Shown piece after piece: positions 25,779-34,289 of a DNA stretch of 64,000 nucleotides. Location: the NCBI RefSeq assembly GCF_002218085.1, contig NZ_BDUC01000003.1, positions 841,666 through 905,665 on the forward strand, given 5' to 3'. Each line of letters starts with the position of its first letter. The stretch's first letter is position 1. Position numbers and translations under genes: made by a program. The DNA is from Tolypothrix sp. NIES-4075 (GTDB lineage: Bacteria; Cyanobacteriota; Cyanobacteriia; Cyanobacteriales; Nostocaceae). The notes beneath the pieces are model-generated. The model was not told the DNA's origin, did no database searches, and saw nothing but the letters and a program-made list of their open reading frames with translations.

Positions 25779-25800
25779 CAGACGCGATTAATCGCGTCTG
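25779..25800. repeat. Palindrome CAGACGCGAT/ATCGCGTCTG
   Basis: A 22-base palindrome with TA at the centre, just upstream of the GT4 start. It is one of several AGACGCGA-type palindromes in this window (14109, 35973). Confidence 0.7.
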
Positions 25801-25839
25801 TTAGTAGGACGGGGTTTATCTGCCCCGACAATTAAATTT

Positions 25840-25911
25840 GTAGGGTGCGTTAAGCGCATAGCCGTAACGCACCGTTTGAAATTGGTGCGTTACTTCGTTA
25901 ACGCACCCTAC
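25840..25911. mobile_element. 72-bp MITE-like element with 14-bp inverted repeats
   Basis: Perfect terminal inverted repeats GTAGGGTGCGTTAA (25840-25853) and TTAACGCACCCTAC (25898-25911), with inner pairs GTAACGCACC/GGTGCGTTAC. This GTGCGTTA-type palindromic element is common in cyanobacterial genomes. Its right end carries the stop codon of the GT4 gene that follows. Confidence 0.8.
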
Positions 25912-27082
25912 GACTACTAAGCAATTCTTTGTAGAATTCTAATTGCTGTTTTGCTAAAGCTTTATTCGTATATTGAACCATTGCTTTTTGATAACCCATT
26001 TCTCCTAACTTTTCGGCAAATTCTGGCTTTTCGATTAATTGCGATAAGCAATCAGCCAAAGCTTTAACATCGCCTTCCGGAAATACTAACCCAGCATCAC
26101 CAATTACATGAGGAATTTCGCCAGAGTTGGAACCAATAACTGGAACTTGACAAGCCATTGCTTCAATTAGCACATGACCAAATTGTTCTTTCCAACCCGC
26201 AGAAGTTAAAGTTTTAAATTTGTAAGTTGTTTCTGAAGGCAACACCAAAGTACTCATTAAATTGATATACTTGTAAACTTCATCGTGGGGTACGCTTTCC
26301 ACCAAGATAATTCTGTCTTTAAAGTTGTTTTCAGCGGCTTTGTTCATTAATTCTGATTGCAACGCACCCCGCCCAATTAAAAGTAACTTCCAAGGTTTAT
26401 CTTTTAAACTAGCTAAGGCATCTACAAGCGTCAGCAAGCCTTTTTCTGGAACAAAACGTCCGACAAAGCCAACTACAAATTCCCCTGGCTGAATACCCAA
26501 TTTAGCCGCTAATTCTGGTTGAGACTTGGGAGCAAATAAAGTTTCATCCACACCTAACTGCGGCATGACTTTAATTGAACCTTTATATCCTCGTTGTCTG
26601 AGAATTTCCGCCCCATCCTGATTTCCGGAAATGATACCGTGGCTATTATTAAGGTTGTATTTTTCTAATAAAGCTGCGGGTAATTTGAGTTCGTATGGCA
26701 GATTCCACCAAGTAAAAAAGATATTTTTTGCCTTTAGTCCCAATAGCTTATTTAAAGTAATCATTTGAGCATAAGACAGTCCGCGAGAACCTTGTTCTAC
26801 TTGGATGATTTGGGGGCGAAACTGTCGCAACAAAGATATTAAATCAGCGCCAAAGGTAAGAAGTCCCTGGTGATTTTGACTGAAGTTAGAAATCGGAACT
26901 ATTTTAAATGCACCTTCATCGCGGTATTGCGTTTCAATAATTTTGTTTTGTACGCCTCCGGGTTTCCAACGTTTGGGAACTACAACTGTTACTTCAATTC
27001 CCGGTTCTAGTTGAGATAAAATGCGTAATTTCTCGCAGTTAAGGTCTACAATATAAGTGTGACTGGCAACTAAAATTTTCAT
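25898..27082 (-). CDS. hpsO: Glycosyltransferase family 4, HpsO-like
   Basis: A 394-residue GT-B enzyme. Residues 1-20 start MKILVASHTYIVDLNCEKLR. The donor domain has GFVGRFVPEKGLLTLVDALASL, GRGALQ-x-EL, and EQFGHVLIEAMACQVPVIGS with the EX7E-type glutamates. A CAPK-like acceptor region lies in the middle. The last four residues (RRVR or so) and the TAA stop are formed by the inverted repeat of the MITE at 25840-25911, so the original C-terminus was replaced. It is the third gene of the hpsL-N-O-P-like block; sugar specificity is unknown. Confidence 0.8.
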   Translation of the reverse strand: MKILVASHTYIVDLNCEKLRILSQLEPGIEVTVVVPKRWKPGGVQNKIIETQYRDEGAFKIVPISNFSQNHQGLLTFGADLISLLRQFRPQIIQVEQGSRGLSYAQMITLNKLLGLKAKNIFFTWWNLPYELKLPAALLEKYNLNNSHGIISGNQDGAEILRQRGYKGSIKVMPQLGVDETLFAPKSQPELAAKLGIQPGEFVVGFVGRFVPEKGLLTLVDALASLKDKPWKLLLIGRGALQSELMNKAAENNFKDRIILVESVPHDEVYKYINLMSTLVLPSETTYKFKTLTSAGWKEQFGHVLIEAMACQVPVIGSNSGEIPHVIGDAGLVFPEGDVKALADCLSQLIEKPEFAEKLGEMGYQKAMVQYTNKALAKQQLEFYKELLSSRRVR

Positions 27083-27130
27083 TAATATTGTTGGTTGTTA
27101 GTTGTTAAGTAGGAGAACTAAATTAAATGT

Positions 27131-27298
27131 AAGGTCGTAGTAAGGACTTTAGTCCTTAACATGCTTGTTCAGAGCGATAAATTAAGGTCGTAGTAAGGAC
27201 TTTAGTCCTTAACATAATTGTTCAGAGCGATAAATTAAGGTCGTAGTAAGGACTTTAGTCCTTAACATAATTGTTCAGAGCGATAAATCGCTCACTAC
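27131..27298. repeat. 53-bp tandem repeat of a twin-hairpin element
   Basis: Three units start at 27131, 27184 and 27237. Each carries the hairpin TAAGGACTTTAGTCCTTA and the spacer acata-attgttcagagcga. The third ends in the second hairpin GAGCGATAAATCGCTC and ACTAC. It is an expanded form of the element at 7295-7341. Confidence 0.8.
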
Positions 27299-27358
27299 GG
27301 ACTCATATTTTATTTGAGATTTAGGGATGGAGAATTTTATAGTCCCCAGTCCCTAGTT

Positions 27359-28384
27359 TTATTTGGAAGCTAAAATTTGCTCTTGTCCGGTTACAGGCAA
27401 ATCGTTAAAATCTTGGCGATCGCGTTGAGTGTAAATTTGACCATCATTCCAAGCTGATTGAATCACAGTACCCACGGCTTTGAGAAAACCCAAAAAGTAG
27501 AAAACAGCGCGGGTGACAATTTTAATCGGGGAACCGCTTTTGTGACAAGGAGGACGTCCCAGGACGTGACAATCAAATAAACGAGCGTATAAGCGTAAAG
27601 CTTGGGTAGCGGTGAGGTTTTTCAGTCCTAATAAAAAATGGTTGTGGTAGAAGGTCATTTGATATTTGAGCGATCGCATACTAATATCATGACAACCTCC
27701 CGTTTCTTCCCCTAAATGCACTAAATCAGCTTCTGGGTCATACCAAATCTTATATCCCGTCTGCCGCACGCGCAAACAAAAGTCAGATTCCTCCCGCACC
27801 GCACTACCTTTAAACCTCTCATCAAACCTCAGTCCGTACTTAGTAAAAATCTCGCGACGGAAAGACATATTACAACCCCTTGCTGTCAGCACTTGCTGGG
27901 GTTTAACTGTATGCACCAAATCAATATGATACCAAGCAATTCCTGGGTCCATTGCTTCGGGAGGCAAATATGAAATCTCCAAGTCCCCCCCAGAATCACC
28001 CAGTTTCATTCTGTCAAATACTCGCCCCGCAACAGCTCCGATTTCTGGCTTTTCTAGATAATTTTTAGCATGAGCTGCTAAAAATCCACTCTTTAACTGT
28101 ACATCATCATCAATAAACAAAATTATCTCACCTGATGAGCGCCGCACAGCATAATTACGCGCTCCAGGTAAACTTGCCCAATCCAAGCGGAACCATTTAA
28201 TTTTATCTGCTGCTGCAAGTTCCTCTAAATAAGCTTGAGTTTCTGGCTGATGTTTTAGCGTTTGATCTACAACCAAAACTTCAAAATTCGGGTAGTCCTG
28301 TTTGAGGACATCCACAAGGCTATCACGCAGCGGTTCCTCACGACCGTAGGTCGGTATAATCACGGAAATTAAAGGCAAATCCAT
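27359..28384 (-). CDS. hpsN: Glycosyltransferase family 2, HpsN-like
   Basis: A 341-residue GT-A glycosyltransferase. It starts MDLPLISVIIPTYGREEPL. The nucleotide-sugar metal site is the D-x-D-type IDDDVQLKSG, the segment RGCNMSFRREIF matches the family acceptor loop, and AVREESDFCLRVRQTGYKIWYDPEADLVHLGEETGG contains the catalytic-base region. The C-terminal 90 residues (FLLGLKNLTATQALRLYARLFD and FYFLGFLKAVG) could be a membrane-associated helix. It is the second gene in the minus-strand block; by order and size it matches HpsN of the hormogonium polysaccharide system. Confidence 0.8.
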   Translation of the reverse strand: MDLPLISVIIPTYGREEPLRDSLVDVLKQDYPNFEVLVVDQTLKHQPETQAYLEELAAADKIKWFRLDWASLPGARNYAVRRSSGEIILFIDDDVQLKSGFLAAHAKNYLEKPEIGAVAGRVFDRMKLGDSGGDLEISYLPPEAMDPGIAWYHIDLVHTVKPQQVLTARGCNMSFRREIFTKYGLRFDERFKGSAVREESDFCLRVRQTGYKIWYDPEADLVHLGEETGGCHDISMRSLKYQMTFYHNHFLLGLKNLTATQALRLYARLFDCHVLGRPPCHKSGSPIKIVTRAVFYFLGFLKAVGTVIQSAWNDGQIYTQRDRQDFNDLPVTGQEQILASK

Positions 28385-28400
28385 ATGAATTTTAGATTAG

Positions 28401-28525
28401 TAATTGGTAATTGGTAATTGGTAATTGGTAATTGGTAATTGGTAATTGGTAATTGGTAATTGGGCATTGGGCTTCTCCCCTTGTCCCCTTGTCCCCTTGT
28501 TCCCTTATCCCCTTGTCTCCCTATT
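28401..28525. repeat. TAATTGG heptamer array and CCTTGTCC tract
   Basis: Nine exact TAATTGG units (28401-28463) are followed by a pyrimidine-rich CCCCTTGT tract up to about 28525. It fills the spacer between the GT2 and membrane-protein genes. Such arrays are typical of Nostoc and Anabaena and vary in copy number between strains. Confidence 0.85.
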
Positions 28526-28530
28526 CCCCA

Positions 28531-30174
28531 TTACCTCTTCTTCTTTCCTTGATTTCCTTCTGCTTGTGCCTCTTTGAGTCTTTCTTGTTTGTCAATTTCT
28601 GGCAACTTTAAAAGAATTCCAGCGGCAAACCAGTAATAAACAGCAACAGGATCGACATCTAGAGGGTAGTAGTAGGTGTTGTAACTAATAAACAATATAA
28701 ACACCCATAAAGCAGCTGCGTAACTGCGGAAATTACGGTTTTTTATCAAACGGTATGTCCGGAAGCAGACGACTGTTAAAGTTGTTACCAAACCCAAAAA
28801 TGCTAATACTCCACAAATACCAATTTCATAAAGCAGTTTCGGGTAATAGGTTTCTACCAACTTTGTTTGACCTAAAGCACGGGCAGAGTTAGTCGCTCGA
28901 CCCAAACCGCTTCCGAAGGGTCCTTTTGAGCTTTTCCAATTCTCCTCAAATTGATCCATGATAAATTGTTGAGGAGGTGACGCATTCCAGCGACTGACAA
29001 AGCTATCCGTCCTTTCTTGCACAACTGTGGGATTGCTGACTATGGCAATTGTGAGAATCAGGGCAAGTCCCATTCCTAAGGGGATAAACCGTTTGAGGTT
29101 TCCCAGTTGACCGGTAAGCAATAGTAAAAGTACAAAGCAAGTTGGGACTAAGGCTAAGGCAATTCTCTGTCCAGAAACAACTGCATTAATAAACACTGTG
29201 ACTAAAGAACCTAAACCTACGATTCTCCAAAGAATTGAGGGGTCGCTAAAGCCAGTGCCAAAGGTAAAAAATGTACTAGAAATGAGGAACCATGCCCACT
29301 GCCAAGGAGCGACAAAAGTTCCTGGTAAGCGAATCATCCCTTGGCTGGGACTATAAACTAGAGAACCGCCAATATAACATCTAGCTTCAAGTGTCGCTTT
29401 AAATAAAGCACTGCCGACTGCATTTCTGGTACCTTGACATATACCTGTTAGGAGCAAAAAATACTGAAGAATACCCAAAAGACAGGAGATAAGTATCAGG
29501 GCAACCTGTAAGCGCGACAAAATGAGAAAATCCCGCTTGTCACGAATCAGGTAGTAATAACAACTAATCAGGGGTAAGTAGCCTAATAAGACTTTCAGTC
29601 CGAGAATACCCATGCCTAGAGGTATTTCCTTGGGTGCGTCTTGCAGTAGCCCTACAGGAGGGGGGCTGAGTTGTTGAGCGCCATTAACAAATAGTAAAGT
29701 TACCGTGCAGGAACCTAATAAAATAAATAGTGGAATTTTCAAGGCTTGGGGAATCAGCAGAGGTAGTCCCCGCTTTTTGGAAAGCTGCCAAATTGAAATC
29801 AACGCTGGAATGTAGAAAGCGTCTTTAGCTAATTGAAGTATAGGACTGTTACCGATGTAGTAAGTAATAGTACCACCCAAAGGTACGTAAATAAGAAAGG
29901 CAAAAAGCGCTTGTCGGGGGTATTTAGAACAAAGAGCGATAATGATGACTGCGGCTACACCCGGAACTGCGGCTTTAATTCCGCCGACTATAGCCAGCAG
30001 AATGCCGACAACAACCGCGATAGAAACAGCTTTGGTAAGTAAGCCGGTGAATTCTTTACGTGCTTTGGTTGCTTTGCGTTTTTGGGCTAACCTTTCTTGC
30101 AGGGTAAGAGTAGGAGTTTCTGGTTGGGAGTGCTTTTTTTTTGAGCTTTTAGATTTTTTCTTAAGTTTTAGCAT
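28531..30174 (-). CDS. hpsL: Multi-pass polysaccharide polymerase/ligase-like membrane protein, HpsL-like
   Basis: A 547-residue membrane protein with a strongly basic Lys/Ser-rich N-terminus (about 45 residues) and about 11-12 membrane helices. The large loop before the last helices carries SSKGPFGSGLGRATNSAR, and ETYYPKLLYEIGICG lies next to it, as in O-antigen ligase/Wzy-type proteins. The C-terminus is basic again. Such proteins polymerise or ligate lipid-linked glycans at the inner membrane. Being first in a row with GT2 and two GT4 genes, it matches HpsL of the Nostoc hormogonium polysaccharide set; the symbol rests on this layout and on family memory. Confidence 0.78.
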   Translation of the reverse strand: MLKLKKKSKSSKKKHSQPETPTLTLQERLAQKRKATKARKEFTGLLTKAVSIAVVVGILLAIVGGIKAAVPGVAAVIIIALCSKYPRQALFAFLIYVPLGGTITYYIGNSPILQLAKDAFYIPALISIWQLSKKRGLPLLIPQALKIPLFILLGSCTVTLLFVNGAQQLSPPPVGLLQDAPKEIPLGMGILGLKVLLGYLPLISCYYYLIRDKRDFLILSRLQVALILISCLLGILQYFLLLTGICQGTRNAVGSALFKATLEARCYIGGSLVYSPSQGMIRLPGTFVAPWQWAWFLISSTFFTFGTGFSDPSILWRIVGLGSLVTVFINAVVSGQRIALALVPTCFVLLLLLTGQLGNLKRFIPLGMGLALILTIAIVSNPTVVQERTDSFVSRWNASPPQQFIMDQFEENWKSSKGPFGSGLGRATNSARALGQTKLVETYYPKLLYEIGICGVLAFLGLVTTLTVVCFRTYRLIKNRNFRSYAAALWVFILFISYNTYYYPLDVDPVAVYYWFAAGILLKLPEIDKQERLKEAQAEGNQGKKKR

Positions 30175-30246
30175 TCTCGATTTGAGATTTTAGATTAGGT
30201 GTTGGGGAGTGGTTGGTTGTTTGAAACTAACATTAATTCTCTGTAC

Positions 30247-30295
30247 CTACCCTTCTAGGGTAGGGCTATACGAACAAAGCCCGCCTGCGCGGGCT
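30247..30295. repeat. Double palindrome upstream of the hps-like block
   Basis: CTACCC-ttcta-GGGTAG (30247-30263) followed by GGCTATACGAACAAAG and AGCCCGC-ctgc-GCGGGCT (30278-30295, stem extended). The linker and second hairpin are shared with 8334-8364. Confidence 0.6.
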
Positions 30296-30413
30296 AAATT
30301 AAATGTAGGCTTATAGGGAATTGGTATAACAGGCACGTCCCTAACAATCCAAAATCACGGCACATGCGCGGCTGTCGATAGAGCAGCGATCGCGCAGTGG
30401 CTCGCAAAATCGC

Positions 30414-31889
30414 TTATTCTGCTAAGTGTTGCTGAACTTGTGAGACTAATTCATTTGTCCAGTAATCAGCAAGTTTTTCATTGGCAGCTTCTACCATAAC
30501 CCTGATGACCGGTTCTGTACCAGAAGCGCGAACTAATATTCTACCGGAATCACCCATTGCGGTTTCAGCTAGAGCGATCGCTTGTTGTACGGGTTCGCAA
30601 TTTTTCCATCCCAATCGGCGATCGCGATCTACAACGCGCACGTTCTGCAATAATTGCGGATAAGTTTCAAAGCTTCGATCTACCAGTTCTCTCAAGGAAA
30701 CATCGGCTTCTTTGACTAAAGCGGCTATATGTAAAGCTGTTAATAAACCATCGCCCGTGATACCATAATGACGGCACAATATGTGACCGGATTGTTCGCC
30801 ACCTAGCATTGCGCCTGTTTGCAGCATTTCGGCTTGAACGTATTGATCGCCAACTGCTGTGCGAGTTAGCTTACCGCCAATTTGTTTCCAAGCTTTCTCG
30901 AAGCCTAAGTTTGCCATGACGGTGGAAATTATCAAGTTATCTGGCAGTTGTTGCTTTTGTTGCAAGCTGCGTCCCCAGAGATAGAGGATGTAATCGCCGT
31001 TAACTTGCCTGCCAATATTATCTACTGCTAAGACGCGATCGGCATCGCCATCAAAAGCAAAGCCGATGTCAGCATTATGTTCTTTGACGGTTTGGGCGAG
31101 AATATCTAGGTGAGTAGAACCGCAGTTAACGTTAATGCGAGATCCATCCGCTTCGTTATGCAAACAGATTACTTCTGCCCCCATTCTTGTGAATACTGCT
31201 GGCGCCAACTTAACTGCTGCACCCCAAGCCAAATCTAAAACAATCTTCATTCCCTGAAGATTTACAGCATTCTCTAAAGGTTGTTGCAATGCTTCGGCAT
31301 AATTCTTCACTAACTCCGGGCGCGAGTAATGCCGTCCACAATTAGTAACAATAACAGGTAATGTTGTCTTGCCGCGCAGCCCTGCTTCAATTGCTGCCTG
31401 CAACAGTTGCGGTAACTTGGCACCGTTTGCCCCAAAAATTTTAATGCCGTTATCTTCTGGTGGGTTGTGACTGGCAGAAATCATCACTCCACCAATCGCA
31501 TCACTGACGCTGACTAGATAAGCGACGGTAGGAGTTGGGCACAATCCTAAATACCAAACCTCTATCCCCGCTGCGGTTAACCCAGCACTCAAAGCCATTG
31601 CCAGCATATCGCTGGAGTTTCTCGAATCTTGCCCCAGAATCACAGGTCCACTATTGGCAGCATGATTACGTAAAACAATACCAGTCCAAAAACCTACTTG
31701 CAATGCTAAAGGCGCACTCAGCAATTCTCCCACTTTTGAGCGAATGCCATCTGTTCCAAATAGGGGATTTGCTGGTAGTGCGATTAAGTTATGTGCAAAA
31801 CTGTCTTCTATACCTTTTGTCGATGCTTCACAATCAGAAACAGAACCACCACGAAAGCCGTTTTGAGTTTTAGTTATATATGAAACCAT
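30414..31889 (-). CDS. glmM: Phosphoglucosamine mutase
   Basis: A 491-residue phosphohexomutase that converts glucosamine-6-phosphate to glucosamine-1-phosphate for UDP-GlcNAc. The phosphoserine S140 is in VMISASHNPPEDNGIK. The magnesium loop is AFDGDADRVLAVD, the sugar-binding loop is GGEQSGHI, and the phosphate-binding loop is VRASGTEPVIRVMVE. The N-terminus has PLFGTDGIRS. The first 40 residues before it are an extension; ATG 31889 (MVSYITK) is preferred over an ATG at 31910. UDP-GlcNAc feeds peptidoglycan and surface glycans, so a place next to the polysaccharide block makes sense. Confidence 0.93.
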   Translation of the reverse strand: MVSYITKTQNGFRGGSVSDCEASTKGIEDSFAHNLIALPANPLFGTDGIRSKVGELLSAPLALQVGFWTGIVLRNHAANSGPVILGQDSRNSSDMLAMALSAGLTAAGIEVWYLGLCPTPTVAYLVSVSDAIGGVMISASHNPPEDNGIKIFGANGAKLPQLLQAAIEAGLRGKTTLPVIVTNCGRHYSRPELVKNYAEALQQPLENAVNLQGMKIVLDLAWGAAVKLAPAVFTRMGAEVICLHNEADGSRINVNCGSTHLDILAQTVKEHNADIGFAFDGDADRVLAVDNIGRQVNGDYILYLWGRSLQQKQQLPDNLIISTVMANLGFEKAWKQIGGKLTRTAVGDQYVQAEMLQTGAMLGGEQSGHILCRHYGITGDGLLTALHIAALVKEADVSLRELVDRSFETYPQLLQNVRVVDRDRRLGWKNCEPVQQAIALAETAMGDSGRILVRASGTEPVIRVMVEAANEKLADYWTNELVSQVQQHLAE

Positions 31890-32674
31890 TGATTTAAACA
31901 CTCCACACACTCACACAGGAGAATAGCACTTTACAATTTCTTCAACAATTCTGACAGAATATCTCTTCATCAGGACAATATACTAGTTCCCACCAGAAGT
32001 TAAATTTATTTTGAACCCGGTGTTATTACGCAATAATACTGAAAATTATTTTATAATAGTATATGTGATTATCAATATTTCATGAAGATTTTGCTTGTAT
32101 TTAAGTAGCGATCGCCAAAATATCTTTTTTCCTTTATCCTTTTTTCAAGTCAGTCTGTATTTGAGAATACATGTATTAAATAACTCATATTATCTTTATT
32201 AATCCCAGTCTTTACCATGATGTAAATTTGCCGATACTTGAAAAAAGACAGATAAAAATATCAAAAAAATTACTTTTCAGAGGGGAATGGAGAGTAGGGA
32301 GTAAAGGACAAGGGAGACAAGGGGAGGACACTTCCGTGCAGGGGTGGAGGAGTTCAGAACGTGTCCGTGGACAAGAAAGACAAGTAGGGGTGGGGGAACC
32401 CCACCCTCCCCAATGCCCCATTATCGATTACCGATTACCCAACTCATAATTCAGACAAAAGGCGATCGCCAATTGAAACAAATCTTAAAATAATGCCGTA
32501 AATAGCTGCTGTTTACTAGAGAATTTGCCGTGTCAAATAATACAAAATATTACGACTTAAGAAATTTTAATGAAAATTCTCATCAATTAGCTTTACTCTA
32601 GGCTTTTAGTAGCTTTTTCGCCGTCGGTAAATCAAGACTTTGGCAGTTGACCTTTTAAAGTTGAGAAATTTAGT
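31890..32674. other. Long spacer between glmM and heme oxygenase
   Basis: 785 bases between divergent genes. It includes an AT-rich stretch near 32035-32075 (aattattttataatagtat, then gattatcaatat) that would suit a promoter or iron-regulator site, though I cannot assign one. The copy-2 dispersed repeat at 32316-32373 is embedded in GGGGAGG/CCCCACC tracts, and there are two gcgatcgcc sites. No gene is visible. Confidence 0.55.
32316..32373. repeat. 58-bp dispersed repeat, copy 2 (inverted)
   Basis: Reverse complement of 12761-12818 with two mismatches (56/58). The flanks are purine-rich GGAGACAAGGGG on one side and GGACAAGAAAGACAAG on the other. It does not look coding. Confidence 0.75.
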
Positions 32675-33391
32675 ATGAGCAGCAATTTAGCAACCAAATT
32701 GCGTGTAGGCACTAAAAAAGCCCACACTATGGCAGAGAATGTCGGTTTTGTCAAGTGCTTTTTAAAAGGAGTGGTAGAAAAAAACTCCTACCGGAAGCTA
32801 GTCGGCAACTTCTACTTTATCTATTCAGCGATGGAAGAGGAGATAGAAAAGCATCGCAATCATCCGATTGTTTCCAAAATTAACTTTCCGCAGTTAAACC
32901 GCAAGCATAGCCTAGAGCAAGACTTGGCTTATTATTATGGTTCTAACTGGCGGGAGCAAATTCAATTATCCCCGGCGGGTGAAGCTTATGTAAAGCGCAT
33001 CCGGGAAATATCCGCAAAAGAACCGGAATTATTAATCGCTCATTCTTACACACGTTATCTTGGCGATTTATCAGGAGGACAAATTCTGAAAAACATCGCG
33101 GTAACGGGGATGAACCTTACTGATGGGCAAGGTACTGCTTTTTATGAGTTTGGAGACATTCCGGACGAGAAGGCTTTTAAAGCGAAATATCGTTGCGCTA
33201 TGGATGAGTTGCCGATTGATGATGCTACGGCAGATCGCATTGTCGATGAAGCAAACGCTGCTTTTGGGATGAACATGAAGATGTTCCAAGAGTTGGAAGG
33301 CAATTTGATTAAAGCGATCGGTTTGATGCTGTTTAATAGTTTGACACGGCGTCGTACTCGTGGTAGTACAGAATTGGCTACTGCTGAGTAA
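32675..33391 (+). CDS. ho1: Heme oxygenase (biliverdin-producing)
   Basis: A 238-residue enzyme that opens heme to biliverdin IX-alpha with release of iron and CO, the first step to phycobilins; ferredoxin supplies electrons. The proximal heme ligand is H17 in GTKKAHTMAENVGFVKCFLKG. The distal helix carries YLGDLSGGQILKNIA, whose glycines line the heme. Length and the conserved YFIYSAMEEEIEKH region match cyanobacterial HO-1. It is preceded by an AT-rich region and is transcribed alone. Confidence 0.95.
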   Translation: MSSNLATKLRVGTKKAHTMAENVGFVKCFLKGVVEKNSYRKLVGNFYFIYSAMEEEIEKHRNHPIVSKINFPQLNRKHSLEQDLAYYYGSNWREQIQLSPAGEAYVKRIREISAKEPELLIAHSYTRYLGDLSGGQILKNIAVTGMNLTDGQGTAFYEFGDIPDEKAFKAKYRCAMDELPIDDATADRIVDEANAAFGMNMKMFQELEGNLIKAIGLMLFNSLTRRRTRGSTELATAE

Positions 33392-33501
33392 ACACGATTA
33401 TCTAATACTTTTGTAAATTTTAGGGGCGACATCTTTGAGATTGTCTTAGTTGAATAAGGCGATCGCAAAGAAGTTGCCCCTACAGTATTAATTAGTTAAA
33501 T

Positions 33502-34182
33502 TCATTTCAAAGCCGAATTTTGCCGTCCACCTAAGCGTTGTTGTTGTGCAGCAGGTAGGACGTTGACAGAAATAGTTGCATAAGAGCCTTGTTGCTGACC
33601 AATCATGATTAAGCGGATAAAATCACCTAAGCCTTCCACCAATCGAGCATTACGTAAAACACCGCAATCGAGTGGTATAAATCCAATATCCTGAGCTAGT
33701 TGCATTACTGTTTTTCTGGCTTGTTCGTCATCCCCGGCAACAAAAACCGAAACTTGATAATCCTTAAGTGGTTCCGGTGCTAATTCAAATACCTCCTGTG
33801 CCATCGTGTTAAATGCTTTCACCACGCAAGCATTTGGAACTTCTTTTGCTAGCTTTTCTGCTAACGATTCCTCAATTGCAGGATAGGCAAACTCAGAGGG
33901 GATATCTTGGTTATTGCAATCAATGATAATTTTACCGTTGAGAACTTCAACGTTAGATAGCAACTTTTTTGCCATAATACCGCGTGCTGTCCACAAAATT
34001 ACATCAGCAAATGCCGCTGCCTGATCATTTGTACCACCTTGCGTTCCCAGGAGTGCAAATTCAGCCACTGCCTTTCCTTTTTCGGCATCGCGAGAACCAA
34101 AATATACTTGGTGTCCCTGTTCTGCCCAGAGAATACCTAAAGACCGTCCCATGTTGCCACTACCAATGATTCCTATTTTCAT
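33502..34182 (-). CDS. NADP-binding oxidoreductase (F420-dependent NADP reductase-like)
   Basis: A 226-residue Rossmann protein. MKIGIIGSGNMGRSLGILWAEQGHQVYFGSRD is a clear NADP-binding start (GSGNMG glycines, R after the second strand). AVILWTARG-like and AFNTMAQEVFE then VFVAGDDEQAR match the small COG2085 family, named for F420-dependent NADP reductases. Cyanobacteria may use it differently. An upstream ATG at 34248 would run through the operator region, so ATG 34182 with GAAGGAATTG ahead of it is chosen. It is divergent from a TetR gene, with two palindromic sites between, so it is very likely that regulator's target. Confidence 0.82.
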   Translation of the reverse strand: MKIGIIGSGNMGRSLGILWAEQGHQVYFGSRDAEKGKAVAEFALLGTQGGTNDQAAAFADVILWTARGIMAKKLLSNVEVLNGKIIIDCNNQDIPSEFAYPAIEESLAEKLAKEVPNACVVKAFNTMAQEVFELAPEPLKDYQVSVFVAGDDEQARKTVMQLAQDIGFIPLDCGVLRNARLVEGLGDFIRLIMIGQQQGSYATISVNVLPAAQQQRLGGRQNSALK

Positions 34183-34201
34183 GATTTCAATTCCTTCTAA
34201 A

Positions 34202-34256
34202 AACAGACAGGTCTGTCTGTTAAATCTTAAGTGATAGATAACATACAAGTCTGTAT
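34202..34256. promoter_or_regulatory. Two candidate TetR operators
   Basis: AACAGACAG-gt-CTGTCTGTT (34202-34221) is a perfect 20-base palindrome. A weaker copy, ATACA-agtc-TGTAT, lies at 34243-34256. Both sit in the 107-base spacer between the divergent oxidoreductase and TetR genes. The CAGAC...GTCTG core is common in TetR-family operators. Confidence 0.7.
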
Positions 34257-34289
34257 CATGTCAATAAAGATATAAAATGGGAAAATTAA

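Noticed and set aside
27131..27298. CRISPR-like array with three regular units
   Set aside because: The whole 53-base unit repeats, including the would-be spacers, and it holds a hairpin shared with other sites; no cas genes are near.
28401..28463. Possible replication or regulator iterons (nine TAATTGG)
   Set aside because: Fits the common cyanobacterial heptamer repeats; no replication gene nearby.
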